From positions 1-55,793 of the forward strand of contig JAVCCL010000042.1 in assembly GCA_030765505.1 (NCBI GenBank): DNA of 55,793 nucleotides, written 5' to 3'. Below are positions 27,354 through 34,078 of the stretch, piece by piece (positions within the stretch are counted from its first letter, which is position 1; each line of letters opens with the position of its first letter). Source of the DNA: Candidatus Kaelpia imicola (GTDB lineage: Bacteria; Omnitrophota; Gorgyraeia; Kaelpiales; Kaelpiaceae). A program made the translations under genes and the position numbers. The notes beneath the pieces are model-generated. The model saw only the letters and a program-made list of their open reading frames with translations, did no database searches and was not told the origin of the DNA.

Positions 27354-27783
27354 TTTGATATAGACCGGTTTTTATTTTCTTTAAAATATTCAGATAGTCT
27401 TCTCTCTCTCTCTCTGTTAATTTAGAGAATAGCGCTATTATTTCTTTCTCTCTTTCTAGGCGTATATCTTTTACCATTTTTTTCCCTTTCTCTGTAATCT
27501 TTATATAGATTACACGTCTATCTTTTTTATCATATATTCGTTCTATCGTTTTTATAGAATAAAGCCTATCTATCAGGCCTGTTGCAGCAGGTAGGGATAT
27601 GTTAAGTTCAGCTGCAATATCTTTCATCTTTAGCGGTCCTTGCAGAGATAAAATATTAAGTGTCAGGTATTGAGGTAGGGTAATAGTCCCTTTCTTTAAA
27701 GCGTCATTTTGGTTTTTGACTATACCCCTTATTATATGAGGTAGTATCTTTGTGACCTCTTTGGCAAAATGCTCAATATTCAT
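27340..27783 (-). CDS. MarR-family transcriptional regulator
   Basis: This 147-residue winged-helix repressor has LTLNILSLQGPLKMKDIAAE, then LNISLPAATGLIDRLYS (recognition helix, about residues 66-82), and the wing segment RIYDKKDRRVIYIKIT. It is the first gene of the tolC-RND operon and sits beside a 49-bp palindrome overlapping its own promoter, so autorepression is likely. Near its C-terminus a 15-base TC/GA run (27401-27415) encodes EREREDY and may be prone to slippage. The inducer is unknown. Confidence 0.9.
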   Translation of the reverse strand: MNIEHFAKEVTKILPHIIRGIVKNQNDALKKGTITLPQYLTLNILSLQGPLKMKDIAAELNISLPAATGLIDRLYSIKTIERIYDKKDRRVIYIKITEKGKKMVKDIRLEREKEIIALFSKLTEREREDYLNILKKIKTGLYQNEER

Positions 27784-27792
27784 TTTTATTTT

Positions 27793-27841
27793 AGTTAATT
27801 CAGTAAATAGTTAATACTACTAACTATTTGCTGAATTAACT
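27793..27841 (-). promoter_or_regulatory. 49-bp palindromic MarR operator
   Basis: Outer arms AGTTAATTCAG (27793-27803) and CTGAATTAACT (27831-27841) are perfect reverse complements. Inner arms AAATAGTTA (27805-27813) and TAACTATTT (27821-27829) are also perfect, with one mismatch between arms and a 7-base centre. The site overlaps the -10 element and lies over the transcript start of marR. It can also be read as two MarR-type half-palindromic sites side by side. Confidence 0.8.
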
Positions 27842-27867
27842 ATCGCATATTCTCTTATATCTGTCAA
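27839..27867 (-). promoter_or_regulatory. marR-tolC-RND operon promoter
   Basis: On the minus strand TTGACA (27867-27862), a 17-bp spacer and GATAGT (27844-27839) form a good sigma-70 promoter. The -10 overlaps the end of the palindrome, so a bound MarR would block polymerase. Confidence 0.7.
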
Positions 27868-27874
27868 GAGGTTC

Positions 27875-27883
27875 TGGTATAAT
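27875..27883 (+). promoter_or_regulatory. Extended -10 promoter for the 27908 gene
   Basis: TGGTATAAT is a perfect extended -10 element. It lies 24 bases before the ATG at 27908, and an acaggaggt Shine-Dalgarno sits between. No good -35 is seen. It is divergent from the marR promoter and 34 bp from the palindrome, so MarR may affect it only weakly. Confidence 0.6.
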
Positions 27884-27907
27884 AACTAAATAAATACAGG
27901 AGGTATT

Positions 27908-28468
27908 ATGGTAATATTTTTTAAGTTTCTATTTTTGGTAATTCCGCTGACGTATATTCTATTTGAGAAAAGAGCCTCTTTAATCGTCGTAACGGTCTTA
28001 TTCTCTTACTTTCTAATTCTAAGAGTATCTGAATCTAATCCTGGAATATTTAATTTTCTCATGAGGTCTAAACTCTATTCCGGGGTTAAGGATATTGCCA
28101 GGGAGAAACAGGTAAGTTTTCTCTGTATGTTAGGAGCTGTATTTATTGTAGCTAACTTTTTTCAAAAAGATATTGCCTGCTTCTCTCTCATATTAAGCCT
28201 CTCTTATATTGCAATATTATCTTTCCTTGAGAGGTTTTCTAAGATTCGACTGTTAAATAGGCCTTTAGATATAATGGTGATTCTAATCCCGGTTATATAT
28301 TTCTTAGCTAAATATATAGGGATTTATTTTGTACTCGAGAATAATGTTGTGAATTACTCTGTCTTGGCTCTGCCTTTAATACATTTTTCTTTACGTTGGC
28401 CAGAGAAGAGTTTCTCTGTTGTATTTTTTACGGCTTTTACGGCTCAGTTTATTAAAAACTCTTTTTAA
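27908..28468 (+). CDS. Polytopic membrane protein of unknown function
   Basis: I do not recognise this 186-residue protein with confidence. It has about six hydrophobic segments and few charged residues. The segment REKQVSFLCMLGAVFIV followed by LERFSKIRLLNRPLDI faintly recalls the dolichol/phytol-kinase or CDP-alcohol group, but the usual acidic motif is not evident. It has a strong ribosome-binding site (27896-27902) and its own promoter. It is the first gene of a run with Nudix and DJ-1/PfpI genes, 2 bases before the Nudix gene. Confidence 0.6.
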   Translation: MVIFFKFLFLVIPLTYILFEKRASLIVVTVLFSYFLILRVSESNPGIFNFLMRSKLYSGVKDIAREKQVSFLCMLGAVFIVANFFQKDIACFSLILSLSYIAILSFLERFSKIRLLNRPLDIMVILIPVIYFLAKYIGIYFVLENNVVNYSVLALPLIHFSLRWPEKSFSVVFFTAFTAQFIKNSF

Positions 28469-28470
28469 AA

Positions 28471-28914
28471 ATGGTTAAGAGAGAACTATCCTGCGGCGGA
28501 ATTTTATATAGAAGAGTAGAGGATAGTTTTCAGATTGTTTTAGTTAGGAGGTTAAGAAAGAATGGTCTATCTGTTTGGTGTATTCCCAAAGGCAAGGCTG
28601 AAGAGGGTGAGGGGCATAAAGAGACTGCATTGAGAGAGGTAAGAGAAGAGACGGGTATGAATGGTATTATTGAGGATGAATTAGGCAAAATTAATTACTG
28701 GTTTCATGATTCTGAAAATAAGGTTAAAATAAATAAAACAGTATGGTTTTTCCTTATGGTGTATAAAGATGGTGATTTGGAAGATCATGATTCTGAAGTT
28801 GAAGAAGTGAGATGGCTTGGAATAGATGAGGTGTTAGATTATATGAGCTATGATTCGGAAAAGGATATGGTTGAAAAATCAAAAAATAGATTACTTGAAA
28901 AGGGGATTATTTGA
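28471..28914 (+). CDS. Nudix hydrolase
   Basis: The 147-residue protein has a full Nudix box, GKAEEGEGHKETALREVREE then TGMNG, near residues 39-63. This box hydrolyses nucleoside-diphosphate-linked substrates with a divalent metal. The beginning ELSCGGILYRR and IVLVRRLRK resemble the Ap4A/bis(5'-nucleosyl) group, but the substrate cannot be fixed from sequence. Its stop overlaps the next gene's TTG start. Confidence 0.88.
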   Translation: MVKRELSCGGILYRRVEDSFQIVLVRRLRKNGLSVWCIPKGKAEEGEGHKETALREVREETGMNGIIEDELGKINYWFHDSENKVKINKTVWFFLMVYKDGDLEDHDSEVEEVRWLGIDEVLDYMSYDSEKDMVEKSKNRLLEKGII

Positions 28915-29486
28915 AAAAGTTTCTACTTCTATCTTTTATTTCAGGGTTACTATTTACAATGAAAGCTTATTGTCAAGATAAAGTTTTGATGATAGTGCCT
29001 AAACAAGATTTTCGGGATGAAGAACTGTTTGTTTCTAAAGAGATTATTGAAGATGCAGGCTATGAGGTAGATATAGCTTCTAGCTCTACAGGATATTGCT
29101 TCGGCATGTTGGGTCATAATGTCGAGGCTGCTAAATCTTTAGACGGTATAAGGGTGGCAGATTATAAGGCTATAGTATTTATAGGCGGTGCGGGAGCGAA
29201 AGAGTATTGGTATGATAATAGAGCTCTCTCTATAGCTCAAGATGCTATAAAAGAGGAGGTTGTTTTAGCTGCGATATGTATAGCTCCTGTTACTCTGGCC
29301 AATGCTGGAGTTTTGGAAGGTAGAGATGCTACCGTATCAGCTTTATTTAAAGATAAGATTATAGCTAAAGGTGCAATTTATAGTGGTTCCGGTATCGAGG
29401 TTGATGCTAATATTATAACTGCAAGTGGCCCCTCTTCCAGTGAAGGATTTGGTTATAAGATAGTCGAACTTTTAAAAGATAAATAG
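28911..29486 (+). CDS. Exported DJ-1/PfpI-family protein
   Basis: From the TTG at 28911 the 191-residue product has a signal peptide (MKKFLLLSFISGLLFTMKAYC) and then the DJ-1/PfpI fold. That fold shows FRDEELFVSKE with the acidic residue beside the active site, FIGGAGAKEYW, and the nucleophile elbow AAICIAPVTLA (Cys near residue 124). Family members are deglycase/protease-like or chaperone-like stress proteins. An exported copy is less usual than a cytoplasmic one. Its exact role is not known. Confidence 0.8.
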   Translation: MKKFLLLSFISGLLFTMKAYCQDKVLMIVPKQDFRDEELFVSKEIIEDAGYEVDIASSSTGYCFGMLGHNVEAAKSLDGIRVADYKAIVFIGGAGAKEYWYDNRALSIAQDAIKEEVVLAAICIAPVTLANAGVLEGRDATVSALFKDKIIAKGAIYSGSGIEVDANIITASGPSSSEGFGYKIVELLKDK

Positions 29487-29509
29487 TTTTTTTATTTTCG
29501 GAGGTAGAG

Positions 29510-29917
29510 ATGGGTTCTAAAAAAATAGTGTTACATTTTCCTAAAAAATTAGTCGACCGTCCTATTATTTGCAATATTGTTAAAAAATATAATCTAGATT
29601 TTAATATCCTTAGAGCTTCAGTTACTCCGGATGAAGAAGGGCTTTTGGTTCTGGAACTTACAGGAGCGGTTAAAGATTTAAGTAAAGCAGTTAAGTCTCT
29701 AAGGAGCAGCGGAGTCACGGCTCAGCCTTTGAGCAAGGATGTTGTTAGAAATGAGTCTAAGTGTACTCATTGCGGGCTCTGTGTAGTCTATTGCCCAACA
29801 AATGCTTTATATACTGACAGAGCAACACAAGAGATAATCTTTGAAAAAGATAAATGTATTGGATGCGAAATTTGCGTAAGAGTCTGTCCTACCAAAGCTA
29901 TGGAAGTTAGTTTTTAA
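29510..29917 (+). CDS. NIL-domain 2x[4Fe-4S] ferredoxin
   Basis: Residues 1-75 form a NIL domain (IVLHFPKKLVDRPIICNIV), the small ACT-like fold also found in methionine ABC ATPases. The C-terminal ~55 residues are a two-cluster ferredoxin (CTHCGLCVVYCP and CIGCEICVRVCP). In methanogens NIL-ferredoxins take part in homocysteine formation from aspartate semialdehyde and sulfur, together with COG1900 and COG2122 proteins. Here the COG2122 (UPF0280) gene starts at this gene's last base. A strong cggagg site precedes the ATG. Confidence 0.88.
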   Translation: MGSKKIVLHFPKKLVDRPIICNIVKKYNLDFNILRASVTPDEEGLLVLELTGAVKDLSKAVKSLRSSGVTAQPLSKDVVRNESKCTHCGLCVVYCPTNALYTDRATQEIIFEKDKCIGCEICVRVCPTKAMEVSF

Positions 29918-30636
29918 TGCAAAACAGATTCTATAGGGATTGGACCAGAAATCATGGAGGGGTAAATTTTCAGGTCCAAATTGAGGAGACGGATCTCTCT
30001 ATATCGGCAGATAGCGATATTAAGGATCAAGCTCTTGACTGCGTTAAAAAACAGAGAGCTTTATTAAAAGAGTATATAAAAAAAGATAGTTCATTTCTCA
30101 TCTCGCTTGAGCCAGTTGAAATTAAACCCCAGGCACCTTTAATTATAAAAGAGATGATTAGAGCCGCTTCTATAGCCAATGTTGGGCCTATGGCTGCTGT
30201 TGCCGGTGCAATGGCAGAGATTGTAGGAAGAGAGCTGCGTAAGCTAAGCGAAAATATAATAGTTGAAAATGGCGGCGATATCTATATAGATACTCGTGAT
30301 AGCAGTGTAGTTGCTCTCTATGCGGGCGGTTCTTCTATATTGGGTAAGATAGGTTTAAAATTAGACCAAAATATTATGCCTGCTGGAGTCTGTACTTCTT
30401 CAGCTACGATAGGGCACTCTTTGAATTTTGGTAAAGCCGATGCTGTTACTATAGTATCTGATTCAGCTGCTATTGCTGATGCATTAGCTACTTCTATCTC
30501 AAATAGAGTTAAATCTTCTTCTGATATAGGCTCTGTTTTAAAATACGCCCAAGATATTAGTGATATTAGAGGGTTGGTTATAGTTGCAGCTGGAAGAATA
30601 GCTTTCTATGGTGGTATTGAGATTATAAAAGTGTGA
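29917..30636 (+). CDS. UPF0280 (COG2122) ApbE-like protein
   Basis: The 239-residue protein has the UPF0280 hallmarks: FYRDWTRNHGGVNFQVQIEE near the start, NVGPMAAVAGAMAEIVG near residues 88-104, ENGGDIYI near 116-123, and GVCTSSATIGHS near 154-165. The fold is related to ApbE flavin transferases, but the enzymatic reaction is not firmly known. In methanogens a homologue is linked to sulfur assimilation into homocysteine or cysteine. It is coupled to the NIL-ferredoxin gene by a one-base overlap, which supports a joint function. Confidence 0.85.
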   Translation: MQNRFYRDWTRNHGGVNFQVQIEETDLSISADSDIKDQALDCVKKQRALLKEYIKKDSSFLISLEPVEIKPQAPLIIKEMIRAASIANVGPMAAVAGAMAEIVGRELRKLSENIIVENGGDIYIDTRDSSVVALYAGGSSILGKIGLKLDQNIMPAGVCTSSATIGHSLNFGKADAVTIVSDSAAIADALATSISNRVKSSSDIGSVLKYAQDISDIRGLVIVAAGRIAFYGGIEIIKV

Positions 30637-30697
30637 TTTTACAAAAATTAAGTTTTTTTGCTATCTTCTTGAGGCTATTTTAGTTATAGTAATTATC

Positions 30698-30726
30698 TTG
30701 ACATGAATTTGCTCTTATGCTAACGT
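30698..30726 (+). promoter_or_regulatory. Promoter for HU/cold-shock genes
   Basis: A consensus -35 TTGACA (30698-30703) and a weak -10 TAACGT (30721-30726) are separated by 17 bp, upstream of the strong aggagg site (30755-30760) of the HU gene. Confidence 0.5.
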
Positions 30727-30765
30727 GGCCCTAATACTTAATAGAAGATAAAAAAGGAGGTTGTG

Positions 30766-31038
30766 ATGACTAAGAAAGATATTGTTAATCAAATTGTAGA
30801 AAAGACAGGCTATAAACAAACTAAGGTTAAGAATACAGTTCAACTGACGTTAGATACAATAGCTTCTGCTCTTGTGGGTGGGAATAATATTGAATTGAGG
30901 AATTTTGGAGTCTTTAAGGTAAAAACAAGAAAGCCCAGACAGGGACGTAATCCACGGACAGGAGAGATTGTTCCTGTGCCCGAGAGGCGTGTTGTAGTTT
31001 TTAAGCCAGGCTTGGAGTTGAAAGAAAGATTAAAATAG
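30766..31038 (+). CDS. HU-family DNA-binding protein
   Basis: This 90-residue nucleoid protein has KKDIVNQIVEKTGYKQTKVK, the core ELRNFGVFKVKTRKPRQGRN with the arm PRTGEIVPVPERR, and a final FKPGLELKERL. It bends DNA as a dimer. A GTG two codons earlier is in frame, but ATG 30766 has the better spacing to the aggagg site. The cold-shock gene follows 64 bases later. Confidence 0.93.
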   Translation: MTKKDIVNQIVEKTGYKQTKVKNTVQLTLDTIASALVGGNNIELRNFGVFKVKTRKPRQGRNPRTGEIVPVPERRVVVFKPGLELKERLK

Positions 31039-31102
31039 AAGAATGTTTACTTCTTGCCATGTCTGCCTGGCTATACGGGGAGAAGGAAGAGGTAGGTGAA
31101 GT

Positions 31103-31309
31103 ATGAGTAGTAAAGGTAAGGTCAAATGGTTTTCAAACCAAAAAGGTTTCGGTTTTATAACACCAGAGGAAGGGGCGGATGTCTTTGTCCATTTTTCTGC
31201 AGTTCAAACCGAAGGTTATAGGACACTTGAAGAAGGTGATGATGTGGAGTTTGAGATAGTTGAAACTCCTAAGGGTCCTCAGGCTGCTAATGTAAAAAGA
31301 GTTAGCTGA
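31103..31309 (+). CDS. Cold-shock protein (CspA family)
   Basis: This 68-residue single OB-fold nucleic-acid chaperone has RNP1 KGFGFITP and RNP2 VFVHFSA, the RNA/ssDNA binding motifs. The length is typical. The leader has a small GCCA/TGGC hairpin near 31058-31073 of unknown meaning. A strong terminator follows the gene. Confidence 0.95.
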   Translation: MSSKGKVKWFSNQKGFGFITPEEGADVFVHFSAVQTEGYRTLEEGDDVEFEIVETPKGPQAANVKRVS

Positions 31310-31321
31310 ATCAAAAATTAC

Positions 31322-31362
31322 AAACCCGCCTCTCTCTATTTTTGGAAAAGGCGGGTTTTAAA
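31322..31362 (+). terminator. Rho-independent terminator after the cold-shock gene
   Basis: The 9-bp GC-rich stem AAACCCGCC / GGCGGGTTT (31322-31330 with 31350-31358) is followed by T-rich sequence. The loop of 19 bases is long but T/C-rich. Confidence 0.85.
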
Positions 31363-31409
31363 ATAATACTTTTTTGTTTTTTTCAATACATCCTTATGCT
31401 CAATCGTAT

Positions 31410-31415
31410 TATACT
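31410..31415 (+). promoter_or_regulatory. Possible hisS -10 element
   Basis: TATACT lies 15 bases before the hisS ATG at 31431. The -35 region is poor. If used, the leader would be only about 9 bases, in line with other short-leader promoters here. Confidence 0.35.
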
Positions 31416-31430
31416 AAAGATGGGTAAAAT

Positions 31431-32690
31431 ATGAATTATAGAAGGTTGCGAGGTACAGAAGATATATATGGGTCTAAGGTTGAGGTTTGGCATAAGGTTG
31501 AGGCTATTGCCAGGGAGATTTTCGAACTCTACGGGTATAAGGATATAAGAACACCTTTAATCGAGTATACAGAGTTATTCAAGCGCAGCATCGGTGAGAA
31601 TACCGATATTATAGAGAAAGAGATTTTTCAATTTCAGGATAATTCCCAGAGACTCATATCTCTAAGACCGGAGGCTACTGCCTCTATTGTCAGAGCATAT
31701 CTTGAAAATAGTCTTTATCAAAGACCTGGAGTGGCAAAATTTTATTATTCAGGGGCAATGTTTAGGGCTGAGAGGCCTCAGAGAGGACGGAAGAGGCAGT
31801 TTCATCAATTAGGCGTTGAAGCTATAGGTTCTCTATATCCTGAGATGGATGCAGAGGTTATATTATTGGCTCAGAAGTTTTTTGATCTTCTTGGAATTAA
31901 AGATTGTATTACAGAGCTTAACACTTTAGGCTGCAGGAAAGATAAGAATGGGATATCCGATTATTTAAGGAGAGAGATCAAAGATAGTCTTGGAGATCTC
32001 TGTCCCAGCTGTCAGGAGAGATACGATAGAAATATTTTCAGGGTCTTGGATTGCAAAAACCCTACTTGTAGAGAAAAGATATCAAGGTTGAATGTCGATA
32101 TTAAAAATGCTGTTTGTAAAGATTGTTTAAAGCATTATCAGGATTTAAAAGATATGCTTGACCTGTTAGGTCTTAAATATGTGGAGAATAAACATTTGGT
32201 CAGAGGTTTAGACTATTATACCTGCACTGTATTCGAGATATCCCATCCAGGTTTGGGTGCTCAGAATACCATAGCTGCGGGGGGGCGGTATGACAATTTG
32301 GTAGAAGATATGGGCGGTTCTGCCACTGGAGCTGTCGGTTTTGCTCTAGGAGTAGAAAGGTTGATAACGGCGCTTAATGAAAAGACGGATTGTTCTAAGA
32401 GTCTGGATGTTTTTATTATTCTGCAAGATAGAGGTTTAATAGATCAGGCTTTGCTCAGGCTTGTTGAGCTTAGGGATAATGGTGTCTCAGCAGATATGGA
32501 TTATGAGAGCAGGTCATTAAAATCACAGATGCGGTTGGCTAACGAGAAAAGATCTAGATTTGTTCTAATAATAGGCAAAGAAGAGGATAAGCAGGGGGTC
32601 TATTCTTTAAAAGATATGAAAGCACATCAGCAGCAAAAAATAAAAAAGAGAGATATTTTAGGCGTTATCAAAGGAGGTTTAAATTGCTAA
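31431..32690 (+). CDS. hisS: Histidyl-tRNA synthetase
   Basis: This class II enzyme charges tRNA-His. Its 419 residues include YRRLRGTEDIYG at the start, SLRPEATASIVRAY (motif 2 region), MFRAERPQRGRKRQFHQLG near residues 106-124, VRGLDYYTCTVFEI, and motif 3 VGFALGVERL. The C-terminal anticodon domain is complete. It overlaps aspS by 7 bases. The hisS-aspS pair is a common arrangement. Confidence 0.95.
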   Translation: MNYRRLRGTEDIYGSKVEVWHKVEAIAREIFELYGYKDIRTPLIEYTELFKRSIGENTDIIEKEIFQFQDNSQRLISLRPEATASIVRAYLENSLYQRPGVAKFYYSGAMFRAERPQRGRKRQFHQLGVEAIGSLYPEMDAEVILLAQKFFDLLGIKDCITELNTLGCRKDKNGISDYLRREIKDSLGDLCPSCQERYDRNIFRVLDCKNPTCREKISRLNVDIKNAVCKDCLKHYQDLKDMLDLLGLKYVENKHLVRGLDYYTCTVFEISHPGLGAQNTIAAGGRYDNLVEDMGGSATGAVGFALGVERLITALNEKTDCSKSLDVFIILQDRGLIDQALLRLVELRDNGVSADMDYESRSLKSQMRLANEKRSRFVLIIGKEEDKQGVYSLKDMKAHQQQKIKKRDILGVIKGGLNC

Positions 32691-34078
32691 GGACTCATTA
32701 TTGCGGAGAGCTTCGGAGAGAAGATAAAGATAAGAAGGTTGTTTTAGCCGGCTGGGTCTATAGGATAAGAGAACATGGTAAGGTCACATTTATCGACCTG
32801 CGTGATAGGGAAGGTCTTATCCAGGTTGTATGTGTTCCCAGCATCTTAAAAGATAGTGTAAGTGTTGTTAAAGAGTTAACCAAAGAGGATGTTGTCTCTA
32901 TTAGAGGTACTGTGAATGAGAGGCCTCAGGGTACAATAAATGAAAGTATTCCAACCGGAGAGGTTGAACTGTTGGCGTCAGAGATTAAATTACTTAATAA
33001 ATGTAATGACCTCCCTTTTGACATAGAATCAGAGACAGAAGTATCTGAGGACCTGCGTCTTAAGTATAGATATTTAGATTTAAGAAGAGAGGAGTTAAAG
33101 AAAAACTTTATTTTTAAAAATAGAGTTACCAAAAGTATTAGAGATTTTCTTCACCAGAAAGGGTTCTTAGATATAGAGACTCCGATACTTACAAAGTCTA
33201 CACCCGAAGGAGCTAGGGATTTTCTGGTACCTGCTCGTCTACGTTCGGGCAGTTTCTATGCATTGCCTCAATCTCCCCAGCTATTTAAGCAGATTCTGAT
33301 GATTGCAGGGTTTGATAAGTATTACCAGATAGCAAGGTGTTTTAGGGACGAGGATCTAAGAGCTGATAGGCAACCTGAGTTTACACAACTTGATTTAGAG
33401 ATAAGCTTTGTAGATGAAGAGGATATCTTCAATCTCATAGAAGAGTTGTTAAGGTATCTCTTTAAGGAGGTGTTGAATTATGAACTGAAGATTCCTTTTC
33501 CACGTCTCTCTTACGGAGAAGCTATGGAGAGATATGATTCAGATAAGCCGGATCTAAGAACAGAAAAAAATGATTTTTGCTTCCTCTGGCTAAAAGATTT
33601 TCCATTATTTAATTTTAATGCCGAAGAAGATAGATGGGATATGGAACACCATCCTTTTACTGCGCCTCATCCGGAGGATATAGATCTTATAGGCAAAGAT
33701 ATGGGTAAAATTCGGGCTAGGTCATATGATTTGATTCTTAATGGTGTTGAGTTGGGTAGCGGCAGCATTAGAATACACCAGAGAGAATTACAGAGAAAGA
33801 TTTTTGAAGCCATAGGAATGGAGGATAAAGATGCAGAGCGTAAGTTTGGTTTTCTATTAAAGGCTTTGGATTCCGGTGCACCGCCTCATGGCGGTTTTGC
33901 TCTGGGGCTGGATAGAATGCTTGCTTTAATATTAGGGAAGGATAGCATTAGGGATGTAATAGCTTTTCCTAAGACTCAGCGCGGTATCTGTCTTTTAACT
34001 GATGCCCCTTCTCATGTTGATGTTGACCAGCTACTGGAATTAAAAATAAAAACGTTGAAGGAGGAGAGAGATGGATAA
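32684..34078 (+). CDS. aspS: Aspartyl-tRNA synthetase lacking the GAD domain
   Basis: This class II enzyme charges tRNA-Asp. It starts at a TTG (32684) after aaaggagg. The N-terminal OB-fold (VVLAGWVYRIREHGKVTFID), TPEGARDFLVP, QSPQLFKQILMIAGFDKYYQ and motif 3 (GGFALGLDRM, IRDVIAFPKTQRG) are intact. The length is 464 residues against about 580-590 for most bacterial AspRS. The difference falls at one point: after YDSDKPDLRT (about residue 293) the sequence passes at once to FLWLKDFPLFNF. The ~120-residue GAD insertion is absent. It has an 8-bp overlap with the next gene. Confidence 0.93.
   Translation: MLRTHYCGELRREDKDKKVVLAGWVYRIREHGKVTFIDLRDREGLIQVVCVPSILKDSVSVVKELTKEDVVSIRGTVNERPQGTINESIPTGEVELLASEIKLLNKCNDLPFDIESETEVSEDLRLKYRYLDLRREELKKNFIFKNRVTKSIRDFLHQKGFLDIETPILTKSTPEGARDFLVPARLRSGSFYALPQSPQLFKQILMIAGFDKYYQIARCFRDEDLRADRQPEFTQLDLEISFVDEEDIFNLIEELLRYLFKEVLNYELKIPFPRLSYGEAMERYDSDKPDLRTEKNDFCFLWLKDFPLFNFNAEEDRWDMEHHPFTAPHPEDIDLIGKDMGKIRARSYDLILNGVELGSGSIRIHQRELQRKIFEAIGMEDKDAERKFGFLLKALDSGAPPHGGFALGLDRMLALILGKDSIRDVIAFPKTQRGICLLTDAPSHVDVDQLLELKIKTLKEERDG

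Noticed and set aside
31058-31073. GCCA/TGGC hairpin in the cold-shock gene leader as an RNA thermometer
   Set aside because: A 4-bp stem is too small, and it does not cover the ribosome-binding site.
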